DNA of 64,000 nucleotides from Piper betle (taxonomy: Eukaryota > Streptophyta > Magnoliopsida > Piperales > Piperaceae), in NCBI GenBank assembly GCA_033002965.1, contig JAURVB010003125.1, forward strand, positions 28,618-92,617, read 5' to 3'. The position numbers and the translations under genes were made by a program. Shown here piece after piece: positions 35,654-47,265 of the stretch. The stretch's first letter is position 1. The number at the start of each line of letters is the position of its first letter. The notes under the pieces were generated by a model, which saw only the letters and a list, made by a program, of their open reading frames with translations, did not search any database and was not told where the DNA came from.

Positions 35654-37827
35654 TCTTACCATGCCAAGGTTTCCTAAGATTGATGTGCCTTAGATTTGTG
35701 CTTTTATATTGATTTAGTAGTAAACTTGAAAATATCAATATTGTTGTTAATTTAAGATAAATTTGTAGGATTCCAAAATTTAATTTTATATTTAATACTT
35801 AATGTGATAGGATATAATGTACCAATAGAGTGTATCTATAGATATTCAATTTGGATTAATTAATTAATTTGAAATGAATAATTTAAGAGTATCCATTTTT
35901 TAGATGGTACTCTTCCTTCCAATTGGACGGTGGATTAGATTGGTATCAGCAAGATCTAAAAAAGATAGGCAAATTTTTTTGAGGATCGATATTAAGATCC
36001 CAATACCTATTGAAATATAATTGCCTATATATTTTTAATTTGGGCTAACTATTTTTAAAGAATGATTTAAGTTTATTCTTTACATTTAGATGGGTTATCA
36101 TAACAGTCAATCAAACAATTTATTCGTCCATATTTGATTTGCTTTTCTTTTATAAATATTACCTAGATTATAAACTTAAAGTTTAAACATATAATAATAA
36201 AAATTCATTAATTGAATTTTCATTTAGGTTTGTTTATTTGGCATGAAAAAAATATAAACTGTGTGAAATTTTCTTACTTATAATTTGTAAAGAATTTATT
36301 ATGATGTATATATGAGATGTAAAATCTCATCAAAAAAATTCCCCTTTTTAGTATTTTTTATAAGAAATTTTATTATAATGAAATCTCTAAAGGGGATCAC
36401 CATTTGGTGGAAATTTTATTTACTCTTTACTACGAAATACTCTAACGGTGGATGACCTTTTAGTAAAATACCAATGATTTTGTCATTAATTACTATACAT
36501 AAACTTCATAAATTTTTATTTCCTTCATGGGAAAAAAGTTATTTTATCTTTATTATGTTCATCTTAAATTGTATAAAGATAGTAATTAACTTCTTTTTAA
36601 TTTAAAAGTTTCAATAGAGAGCACACTCATTGATTCTAAATAAACATTGTAAGGAAAAAATTACAAAAATAAAAATGAAAGCATGGCACACTAAATTAGG
36701 ACAAGCTGATGAAAATTAATTAAAATATAGGAAATTGCCTTATACATTATATATATTTATTACAAATTGTCATGATATATTTGATAATTTATTAGATATT
36801 ACAATAGTTGACTAATAAGGTCATCTTCCGGCCCTTTTCTAGTCTTCCAGCCCTTCAAATTTCAAAGAGAAAGTAAGTGAGTATATAAGTTTGAGATTGC
36901 TTAGTATTCGCAACTGTTGATACAACGGTTAGGGAAAATAAGGGATTTTATGATAAATTTAAGGATAGAAGGATTGCTAGATTCCTTGAACATAATCAAG
37001 ACTACGAAAGACTAATTTTATGATAAAATTAAAGTTTCATTCATCTTCGATTCTTCTAAGCTTATATCAGGAATACTAAATGTAGCTAACACGCAGTATC
37101 AACTATTGTTGGCACTAATTTTTTCTTATAATTTTTTTAGAGGTCACCTGATTTATATTTGGCATGAAAAATGGGCAGATCCAACAAATCTTCTTCTTTG
37201 GAGCACTGATTGGAATTTGGCTACTTTAGGACAGATTTATGGCCCGTCCACGGCTTCGGTCACCGGCTCCATTATGATCAGGTTACCAACTTCATCGATT
37301 TTCGGACAAAACCTTACATCAAGATACGTCTATGGCGTTGCAAAACTTAAAAGCATCTAAAACTCTTTCTTGAAAGCATTTTTGATGAATCATGCACTGC
37401 CAGCCGGCTTCTTGCAAACAATAGTTGGTTGAAAACTGGCCAACTTAGAACCATCAACCCTGGGACGGATGCTTTGTATTCCGACTGCTACGAGAGACTG
37501 GCCAGAGGATTGGCTGCAGCGCCTGTCCGCCATCTACCCTGCTCCATATTAAAGCCACTGCTGCTATAGCTATAAGCAAATTCCTGATATGATTTGGAAG
37601 GAAGAGGGAATAATTTTGGTGACAAGGCATCCGCCTTTGCATTTACTTTTTCTTGTTTCTTCTTCCTCTCCCTTCCTCCCATTCGCTTCTATACTTCTTA
37701 TTACACACCCAACGTATAAAGCCACATATGAATAAATAAGGAATAAAAGCAAGTTTTGGGTATTTTTCCTTGTATGATAAATAAAATATCCACAGATCAA
37801 ATCCATTGTTTTCAGCTCAAATCAATG
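35654..37827. other. Intergenic DNA, LTR D to the WD40 gene
   Basis: AT-rich to about 36800, then of more even composition. The frame at 37106-37360 and its neighbours around 37180-37560 look less random but match no family I can name. Bases just left of 37827 should hold the 3' UTR of the WD40 gene. Confidence 0.4.
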
Positions 37828-39202
37828 TCAAAAGTGACTCCAATTTTTTTTATAAAAACACCAGGGAAGGTATACAGAACTATTCTTTTGATCAACAATA
37901 CATTCTTCTGAATGATCTTGAAATCTCAAAGTAATCTGCCCAACTAGTCCCCCTTTGATCCCCAACAATGCCTTCACCGCCACCGCCATCCCCCCACCGG
38001 CCTCCCTCCAAACCCACCAAAGCTTCACCGACCCGTCCAAGCTCCCACTGTAAACAAGGCATCCCTCGTCGTCGGAGAGGCTGGCCACCACCCCCTTCAC
38101 CGGCCCAATATGGCCGCTCAGAGTGGCAATGCAGGTGTGAGCAGCCATGCCTTCGCTCGACCTGCTCCACACTCGAATGCTGGTGTCGGCCGACCCACTC
38201 ACCACCAGCTTCTCCACCGAGGAGAGGCAGAGCACGGCGTGGCTATGGCCTCTGAGGTACCCGCAGTAGCTCATATGACCGGACAGCTCCCCCTTCTTCC
38301 AATAATGGACGTACCCATCAGAGCAACCGGCATATAGAAGGTATGTGTCCTCGGCCTCGCCTTCTTGTCCTAAAGTAAGAGCCTTGACAGGGGAGTTCTG
38401 GACATGGAGGTTTAAGACGAGCCCATGCGACCGATCACCCCCAAGCTTCTCCTCCATATCTTCACCGTCATGTCGTCGGAGCCGGTGAAGAGCAGCCCGT
38501 CCGGCCCCAAGGCAATGGCGTTGACATGATCGTCGTGAGCTCGGATGGTCTCCACGCACTTCATGGCGCCAATGCTCCACACCTTCACCGTCTTGTCCAT
38601 GGACGCCGAGTACAGGAACTTGCCCATGGCGTTGTACGCCAAGCTGGTGATCTCGCCGGAGTGGCCTAGCTTGTCGTACCTCGACTGGTTCGACGAGCTC
38701 GAGCTGCCCACGAGGAAGCTCTTCGGCCGGTGCAAGCAGGTCTCGGTGAACCTATCTTTGAGCGAGGGCAGCGTCCCCTTCCGACGATGGGCAGGCCTCG
38801 TCTCCCACACCCTTATCTTGTTATCGGAATGCGCGCTAAAGAGCAACCCGTCCTCCGACGACACCAGCAGCGTCTTCACCACCGAGCTCCCCGACCGTAG
38901 CCGGCCATACTCGCCGAACCCGGGGAGCTTCCACACACGAATGTACTTGGAGTCGGAGCCGAGGTAGACGAGGCCGGCGTCGGAGACGGCCAAGGAGTAC
39001 ACCCTGCCGCACCTCTTGGCAAGAGAAGCGAACCATCGGTAGGGGGAGGTCGGCTGGTCGTAGGTGATGTCCCAAGGGCTTGACACCGATGGCTTGGGGG
39101 AGGAGGAGTAGGAGGGCGAAGCAAGGGGGTGAGCGGGGCATGTTCATGGATCTGGGTAGTTTCATTTGTAGGAGACGATTCTGGGTTGTATTCGTTTTCC
39201 AT
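37828..39202 (-). CDS. JINGUBANG-like WD40 repeat protein (single exon)
   Basis: A cytosolic or nuclear seven-bladed WD40 propeller like Arabidopsis JINGUBANG, which in pollen restrains germination; the role here is inferred. The N-terminus MENEYNPESSPTNETT is followed by SSPWDITYDQ, then WD repeats with GSDSKYIRVWK, SAHSDNKIRVWE, SASMDKTVKVWS, GSDDMTVKIWRR, a divergent blade ending YVHYWKKGE, SGSADTSIRVWS and SGSLDGSVKLWWV. The family signature RRKGTLPSLKD between blades 2 and 3 is present. The sequence reads in three frames: one base is lacking in G5 at 39125-39129 (after HAPLTP) and one in the C5 run at about 38440-38444 (after KIWRRSLG). With both supplied the frame is 458 residues without introns, the normal structure. 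The C-terminal tail of about 45 residues is not conserved in the relatives I know. Confidence 0.9.
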
Positions 39203-40117
39203 GATAAGTTGAAAACTTGAAAACTTGAAAGGAAATGGTTACAACTTACAAGGTGAATAATGAGTTAAAAGTGCAAAGAGGTGTAGTAGTAGACTTGTAG
39301 TGGTAGTTTCAAGTTTCTACTTTGCAATTGAGCTGCTCCCAACTCTTGTTTTAGTTTTGCTATTGTTGACGAGATAGATGAGGAAGAGTAGGAGGGGCGG
39401 GTCATCAATGTTACGACTGCTGTGTGAGCTTCCAGAGAAGCGTTCATGATTCACCATCAATTCATGGGGAAGACGAGCAAGAGGAGAGGAGGTAAAGTGG
39501 TAAGATTGGTTAGAGCTCATTTACGAGGCCTCTGGAGGAATTCAAACTTGGGAGGGATTGTGGTACAGAGTTGGTTGCAGACGCTCGTGGTTGATTAAAT
39601 GGCCAGTTGAATTGCAGATTGATTAGTCCACAGCTGGGTAGGAGGGAGATCATGGAAATGGGTAGCTACCATTAAGGGAGAATTTTAGGTGTGAAACTCC
39701 GAATATCTTTCCTTTCTTTTCGTTTGGAGATGACTGTCGAAAAATTTGATTGTGGCAAACTAAGAAAAAATGGGAGGTACCTAAAAATGTATACATAGCT
39801 GCGCAGATTGGGTCCAAGGTAGAGAAGTATGATGAGGAGGAGTACAGTTTGTTTGATAAAGACGAATGAGGGGGTACCAAACTGGACGATTGGTTGCCAT
39901 GAGCATTGACCGCCGATAAAAGTGCATTGGACATGTCAACTACCCTCGTTTATGAATTTACATGACTTCCCCCTTATTTGCTAACACTAATGGTCCTGAT
40001 AATTGTTTAAAAAAATGTTTTGATAATTAATGCTGACCTGCTAGCGAGAAGAATGCTAGGAATCGAAAAGTCGTGCTCGGACAAAAAATAAAACAAATAA
40101 ATTTAACCTCTCAAAAT

Positions 40118-40120
<3 letters not shown>

Positions 40121-40150
<30 letters not shown>
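40121..40150. repeat. (TA)n microsatellite
   Basis: About 15 TA units in intergenic DNA. Confidence 0.9.
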
Positions 40151-40153
<3 letters not shown>

Positions 40154-40318
40154 TCGATAAAAAAAAACTTGAAATTTGAGAAACTGATAAGAGTCAGATA
40201 GATTCCAATTAGATGGTCGAAATTTAAAAAATGAATTTAGTGATGTAACTTTCTCCAAATCTAAAATGGTTCTCCAGAAATTTCTCAAAGTTTCTCACAG
40301 TTCAAAGTTTTTCTTTCT

Positions 40319-40341
40319 AGAGAGAGAGAGAGAGAGAGAGT
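40319..40341. repeat. (GA)n microsatellite
   Basis: About 11 AG units; GA tracts near genes can bind BPC factors, but no gene start is adjacent. Confidence 0.85.
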
Positions 40342-41368
40342 AATGTAGTTCATAGTAGACTATCTATTTGTGTGTGAGAGACTTGTAGCATCTCAGAGTA
40401 GACTATTTGTGTGTGTCTATATATAATCATAATAATATATCTTATTTAAGTAAGCTACGCCTTTAAAATTGAAGTATAATTCTAAGTTATTAAATTATTA
40501 TTTCTATGCAATTATTTAATAAATATTTATCTATAAATTTAAGTTTTTGCTAACATAAGTGCTCTGTAATTTTTTTTATCATCTAATGAAGCTGCCTTGC
40601 GAAGTTCCGTTCTTGTAATAGTTTATGGGAAAAAGTACACAAGTTTTATGTTGCGAGTTTTTCCATGGAGAAAATTTAACCCCTTGGATTGAGTGCTTTT
40701 TCTTTCTTTTTTGAAGCATTCGGTAGTGGTTAAACCATAAAATTTGAAATGATTATCATTTGAAATGTTGCTTACACCAGAATATTCATGCCTTAATCGA
40801 CATGTCGTCTGAAACGTAATTCACTGTTTGTCAATACCAAACTTGACTCTCTGAAAATCTTACCGACCAGAGGATGCCAGAAAGACAGCTACAGAAAACA
40901 CAGCTAATAACTGCAGTATGCATATGTTGTTCAATGTTCTTGAGACAAAATGTCTGATTTTGTCTCCGGATTTGACAATCCAAGAAAATAATATGCCACT
41001 TCGCCGTGTTCCAAACACCGTATAAATGGTATTAAATAATTTATAGAATTCCATGCAATTATTTGTTGATACCAAGAAAGGAAGCTCAGGCTCAAAGTTT
41101 AACCAAGAAGCACATCTAGCGGCTAAGGGTGCCCAAATATTATAGGGTAGAAAACAAAATCGTACATGTACACAAAGGATAGTAAAAGGCTCGGTGCATA
41201 AATTAACAAATAATTTCACATAAGAGCCCCCACAAAGATACAAAGCAAATAAGTTGGGAATAACTTTCATGGATTTTCCCTGCGCATTCTCCAAGTGATT
41301 AGCTGCTCGCTGCTGTCACTAGCCCCTTGCTAGAAAACACAAAACACCGGAAAAACACTCCTCGTATC

Positions 41369-44300
41369 TCAAAAGTCAAACTCTCCGGTTGCCTGAAAAT
41401 GTAAACAACGTCAATGTCTACGCAGAAAAACGTAGACTCTACAATGTAGAATGATGTAGATCCTCACACTTTGGTCAGGTTCAAGGTAGGTCCATAATCA
41501 TTGAAAAGCAAAGCACAAAGTCGAGATTACTTGTCAATAACTTTGGCGTTTTAGATCTTACAATGCAGAAAATTCACCATTAAAGGTTCAAAACTGATTT
41601 CTATGCAAAATGAATCAACCTACGTTGTGGCTACCTTCACAAAATATTCTGACTGTCCCCCACAACTCCCGTTAAAAGAGAAGAAAAAGCCTCAAAATAA
41701 ACAGAACTAATATTTAAATAGCACTGCTAGTAGTTGCGTCTACTCCATAATGACTTGTTTTTGTCAGACATATATTTCTTCCTAATTCAACACGACACCA
41801 GCTGGTTTGTCTGGCAGCTTACTGCTCTGATTATACTTATTCATAAAATCAAGCACCAAAGACTACTCTTGGCCAATTAAAAGTAAAAAAATCTGAAAGT
41901 AGCACATAATTGGCCAAAATGATGTATCAAATAAGCAATAATTGAAGTATATGCTGCCTCAATGTGCGAGGTGGATAGCACGTTATTATGTATAAATGCA
42001 CAAGAACTGTCACCATAGATAGTGACACTACAGCACATTGGCATTTATGCAAAATATGCAAATGTTCAGGATTACCTTGGGCAAGTCACTATTTTTTTGA
42101 CAGTTCATTTTGTTTAACCAAGCACAAAAATAATCATGGTTTCCCATCATGAGCCTTTCTTTTTTAAAATGTTTTTTATTAACTTGATGATAAACTAAAA
42201 AAATGATAACATGATACAGGATAAAAATAAATCTAGAAGTTTATTTGCCACTGCCCAGACACTAGAAAGAGCAGCTAAGTTTTCCACAATTAACCCTAAA
42301 TAGTAGGTGAACATGTTCACATTACCAAGTCCAAATTCTGGTATAGCTGGCTCTAAAAAATAGTGCGTATTCAATATTTCATGCTTTTGCATTATCTTAG
42401 GGTGTTTCTGCAAAAAATTAATAATAGCTTCCTCTATCCTAAAAGCTTAATATGCAATTAAAAAAGGTAAAGTAACAAATTCATAAAAACCAATGAAAAT
42501 GAAAAAAATGCCAACTACCTGTTGTTCTGCAACAATCAGGAAAAAATATAATAAAGGCACTGCTGCTGTACAAGAATAAGCATCAAATGTTACATCCGAT
42601 GATGCCTAAGCAGACAGTATTCATTTGCTAGAAAACACTATAAAATAATCAAAATATTAAACACATAATCAAGTAACAGAAAGGAAAGCTGAAAGTTTAA
42701 AAGAGTAACAGCAAAAAAATAAAAAATTTAAAAAAACAAGGGGAAGCTTTGACCTTGGTGAATAGAATGTCTTTGCTGTTAATATGCATTATACCATCTT
42801 TGAGGGTGCATTTCCATCTGCTTTTTGTACGTGTTACCTGTCCAACTAAAATGAGTCAAATTCCAGATTCATAGATAAGTAATCAACTCAGAACACATAA
42901 AAAGCTTAAAACCTTATCAAATTGAGCCAAAACCAAATGATGAGTATCAGGCTCTTCATCTCCTTGGTCAAGATCATCCAAGTCATCATCATCATCATCA
43001 TCTTCGTTAAGTGGAGGCTCATCATCTTCATTATCTTCATTTTTAGAAGGCTTAGGTGTACTAACAATTTGGTTGGCTGATGTATCTATCACAGGCAGTA
43101 AACTGGGTAAGTAGAATTGCATGAGTAGCAACAACACAACCCACACTATGTTTTGTTTTCAACATAAAGATTACTGTGTTCTGCAGGTGTGCCATACTCT
43201 TCATTCGATCCTGGCAGGTGAAACAACTAGGGAAACAGAAAAACCAAAGAAAAAGTAAAATAAAAAGCTTTTCCCTTAGCATAAAAATAAAAAAGATAAC
43301 AAGAATACACATATATTACATCATCATAGGAATCTTGAACACCATCCTGCTGTGGAATGCTAGGAAAAGCTCCAAAATTCTGCAACACCCAGATGTTTCC
43401 ATTAGACTCCAATTGCATTTCTCTTAGAAATTTCATCTAAGATTTGAATTTCATTTGTAAAAGGGACCTTGAACGACATCACAATAAATTAGAGAAAAGA
43501 ACGAAGATTGTGGAGTTTCTGGAGACTGGAAACCATTTGTACAAAATGATCTAACTGTGCTTAGAAAATTGAGGACATAACATGAGAAATGAAGCAGTAT
43601 GCACAGTAATAATTTTAGCTGATTACAGCAAACTGGTCATTGGCTAACTGCAGATTAGCAGACTTCACAGGACATCCTACCCTCAAAAACAACAATTTTG
43701 CAGTCAATTGGAGAACTACAGTTCTAAAACTAGACAAGTACTCCTCCTTATATTCCATCGAGAAAAGCATCACGTATGACTAAGTTCCACCAAAGGTCAA
43801 GGTGATTATGCCATAATAGTGGAGGACTCCATAATAAGGAAAAAATTGCTACAAATATGATTGTGGTTGAATATGAATTTTATTGACAATTTTCCTCATA
43901 AGTACAGTGGGAAGTGTACTAGCTTAACACATGTAAGCATGTAATACTGTCAGACCTTATTATTTTTTCATGATTCATTTGCCTACCTAAAAAGCAAATT
44001 TGGATCAGATTCCACCCATTAAAACAGAAACAGAAAACAGAATCTATAAATTCACCGGGAAAAAGGAAATATGTGCCAGATTTTATTGACAATTTTCCAC
44101 ATAAGTGCAGTGGGAAGTGTGCTAGCTTAACACAGGTAAACGCGTAATACTGTCAGACCGTGTTATTTTTTCATGATTTATTTGCTTACCTAAAAAGCAA
44201 ATTTGGATCAGATTTCCGCCCATTAAAACAGAAACAGAAAACAAAATCTGTAAATACACCGGGGAAAAGAGCCAAAAAAATTAATTTTTTCACAAGGCTC

Positions 44301-47265
44301 TTGTGAGCCAGCATTTTTTATCTTTACTTGTCCATACAAATGACTATACACCAGTCAATTCAAAGTTTCTCTTAGACTTAAGCACAAATCATTGGAGGGG
44401 AAGGAGAGAAAGAGAGAACCTTGTTATGACAAACCACGGATTTGGAGTCAGAAGATCCATCATTTTGAGGTATGTATCCACTATGGTTATAGCGTTGAGC
44501 ATAATCATCCCGCTTCCGCTTACCAGAGGATCCAGCAAAAAAGTCCTGCTCAGAAAAACAAGCATAGGGAAAAAAATAAACAGCATATACATCTCCAGTG
44601 ATGATACCAAATATGATTTTGATAATGATAGATAAGATATATGTTAAATATACCAACTTCATCTCAATGATTCCGCTCATCCCCGATTCAAGAACGCTAG
44701 CATACCCTCGAAAATGCCAAATCCTTTCCCAAATTGAGATTCAATCCTCGATTTGGGACCCTAATCCAGAGGACTGGGCTTCATTTCCTCAAATCAAAGC
44801 CAAATCCTAACAATTGGTACACAGAGCAGCTGATCCACAACCAAGATTCCTTTTTTTTCATTGATGGCAAGAACAAATCGTTCTCGGTTAGACCATATTG
44901 AAAAGTAAGAGGAAAAGAATTAGGAAGGAATTCAAATCAATAGAAGGGGAACTCTCCAGATTGACGAAAAAGATGGACACCATGGTAGACGAGTAAGAGA
45001 TGTTGATGTATATGTTGGGGTGCTCGACGAAGGGATGGATGTCATGACAAAAGAAGTTCTCATCGTAGATGGACCACCACTATTTGATGTCTACAACGAT
45101 GATCAATCATTGTTTGAAGATGTCCCACCCCTCTTCAATGTCGATGACAATAACGTGCTTGTTAAACAGCGTGTGTTGGATACGCTCCCATGGAGGACAG
45201 GGCTAACATTACTGAAGCTACGGCCACCACTGCAGCCGTCAAACCTCCGTTGTCCATTCCTCTACATCAACACCATCATCTATCCTTGTCTTTTGCCTCA
45301 GCCCAACACAGATTAAAGAGAAACAAATTGCCTTCAATGTCCTCCATCCTGACCAGGCAGGAAAAGCCACCTTCTTTTGCCACACCTTCGTCTGATAAGA
45401 CTATGGGTATGCCATTGTTTGGTGTTTCTTTAGACCCACAAGACACGCCTTCACTTGTGTCAACAACCACAGATCTACTTGCAGCACTGCAATTATGAGG
45501 TTGCTCCCAAACGGATCCTACCACCATTCACAAGATGGTCAAAACTAGGGCAGCCATGAAAGAGCTACCCAGGGCTGAACAACCACCCGCCCATGATCCA
45601 TGGCCACCACCAATTCAACTTCATAGTCTGCCTATTGCGGCTTTCCTTTTCTAGAACCTTGAGGGCAAGGCTCTTTAGGTGAAGGTAATGCTAGATAATA
45701 TAATAATGTAAGACTGTTAGGGTCTACTATATAAGTCCGTCATTTATGAGTCAAGTAATGTAATTCCTAAGTGAGCTTATGACCTGTTAATAAAGTGGGT
45801 TATTTAGTCAATGTAACCTCTGAGTAAGTTTATGGTTTAGGCCCACTGGTGAGTTTATAAATAGAGGTAGTACTTCTACTTTTGGAATCAACAAATGAAT
45901 ATAGAATTGAGTAAATTTTAGGAGTAGATTACAAGGGCTGACAAACCTGTCGTGTCATATTCTATCCCTCTCATCCATCTTCTCCATTTTTTCCATGTTT
46001 GTTAGATCAACGTACAAGTGATCTAACAATCTGATTTATTTCTACTCAATGCAGTCATACGAGGGGGATGTCTTATCGATGCTAGACTTAAGCCAGCCAG
46101 TTTCTTGGCTCAAAAATTTCCAGTTCTTCACATGAAAGGGTACAGGGCAGCAATTTTTTTAAACTAGGGAAAAAAAGGCCATTCCTGTTGTTGGCGAGTT
46201 GGCACATTTAAATATCATAAAATGTGAAAGAATTAAGAACAGCATTAGCTGGATGAGGTGCAACGCATGTACCTGAGTCAAGGGCTGATTAGAAGCTCCT
46301 CTGTGTCCCCTCTTCCCGACCTTCCTCATATGCTACACAATTTTTTAAAAGAAAGATTCATCAAGTTTGTACCATCAATCATTATCCCGAGAGGTAATAA
46401 AATCTTAATCCGAAAAGGCATGTATGACACTTACCAACATTCACATCTACTCCAAGATTTCTTTGATTCATCCAAGGAGACGGCGGTTGCTACACCAACA
46501 AAAACACCATTTTACAAACAGAAATACCAAAAACAAAAAGAAAGAAAAGATTTCTGCGAAATTCAATTCTACGCCACCATATATGGGCTGGGTCTTCCAG
46601 GCTTTAAATCCGCATTAGCATGAGTGTCCTGCAGACTAGCGTAGTCAGTGGGACCATTTGGGGTGGGTAGCTGATACAGCGTCTGCTCGATGTTCCCAGG
46701 CAAGGGTGTCTGAATAGGCGTCTGCAACGGAGTCTACAGCAACAACAAAAAAAACAGCATCTATTATTCAACTTTTTAAAAAATGTCATTCAATTTTACA
46801 ACATAATCCAATATATAACTCAACAAATCATACTAATAATGACCATAATAATAATAATAATCATAATAATAATAATATAATAATACCGGTGGGAAGAGCA
46901 TTTCGGCCGTGGGGGTTTCGTACTCCTCGGGCCCCTCATAGGGGACGTTGAGATCATGCACCGGCGTGATCGGCGCCGCGTTTTTAGCGGCGGACGACCT
47001 ATCTATCGGCCCAGTAATCGCCCCGCATTGCATCATCTTCATTTCCCACAACTACGCCCGCAAACAAAACCAATTTAATCCAACAACCACAACCACAACA
47101 AAAAATACATTTATTCAAACCCCGAAAAAAGCAAGCGAAGAGCACCCCTTGGAGCTCGTTCAGCACATTGTCGCCGGCGCCGAAGGCGAGGAAATCGTCA
47201 CGGACCTTGCTGAGGACGTCCTCCACGACGTGGATGTAAACGGCGGAGACCGTCGGCGTGGCCAT
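41369..47265 (-). CDS. TFIIA-L: Transcription initiation factor IIA large subunit
   Basis: TFIIA steadies TBP on the TATA box; this is the alpha/beta precursor. Eleven exons: 47265-47146, 47051-46887, 46733-46578, 46489-46435, 46332-46273, 44545-44420, 43379-43320, 43226-43175, 43085-42913, 42837-42754, 41392-41369. The N-terminal helical domain reads SAVYIHVVEDVLSKVRDDF...LWEMKMMQ. The linker contains DLNVPYEGPEEYETPTAEML, PSPYM|QPPSPWMNQR and SGKRKRDD. An acidic run precedes the C-terminal beta-barrel (HHLVLAQFDKVTRTKSRWKC...FDF). Each junction fits in phase. In exon 5 the first part reads AYEEGREE in frame but ASNQPLTQ one base later, so the exon carries one base too many near GGGGACAC (about 46305-46310). 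Corrected length is about 357 residues. The last exon is only 24 bp. An exon between 44419 and 43380 could have been missed. Confidence 0.92.
43878..44280. repeat. 201-bp tandem duplication in TFIIA intron 6
   Basis: Copy 1 (from about 43878) and copy 2 (from about 44079) share blocks such as CAGTGGGAAGTGT, AGCTTAACACA, TAATACTGTCAGACC and AAAAAGCAAATTTGGATCAGATT at a constant 201-bp spacing with scattered substitutions. Confidence 0.88.
44813..45714 (+). mobile_element. LTR retrotransposon remnant in TFIIA intron 5
   Basis: Reading on the plus strand, TTGGTACACAGAGCAG (44814-44829) looks like a decayed tRNA-Met primer site. It is followed by a frame starting at 44864 (MARTNRSRLDHIEK), similar to plant gypsy gag N-termini. 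The stretch ends with AACCTTGAGGGCAAGGCTCTTTAGG (split at about 45655-45680), resembling the polyprotein-end and polypurine region before a 3' LTR. The whole of pol is missing. It lies antisense to TFIIA, between exons 5 and 6. Confidence 0.5.
45715..46028 (+). mobile_element. 314-bp LTR in TFIIA intron 5
   Basis: Bounded by TGTTAG and CTAACA inverted ends, with a TATA box (TTTATAAATAG, about 45854-45864) and U5-like sequence after it. It follows the retrotransposon remnant on the left and is probably its 3' LTR. The immediate flanks (AAGAC, ATCTG) do not match, which argues against a simple solo LTR. Confidence 0.65.

Larger units (their letters stand above)
39203..41368. other. Intergenic DNA, WD40 promoter to TFIIA 3' end
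   Basis: The right-hand 500 bp or so should hold the TFIIA 3' UTR. A (TA)n tract lies at 40121-40150 and a (GA)n tract at 40319-40341. The open frame at 40860-41294 overlaps the probable 3' UTR and is unsupported. Confidence 0.5.

Noticed and set aside
37106..37360. Possible exon, 84 codons plus strand
   Set aside because: Composition is less random than its surroundings, but no motif could be recognised and no partner exon was seen.
38545..38967. Plus-strand open frame of 140 codons
   Set aside because: Antisense shadow of the WD40 gene.
45020..45498. Two overlapping plus-strand frames (98 and 102 codons)
   Set aside because: They lie within the retrotransposon remnant in TFIIA intron 5 and have no independent support.
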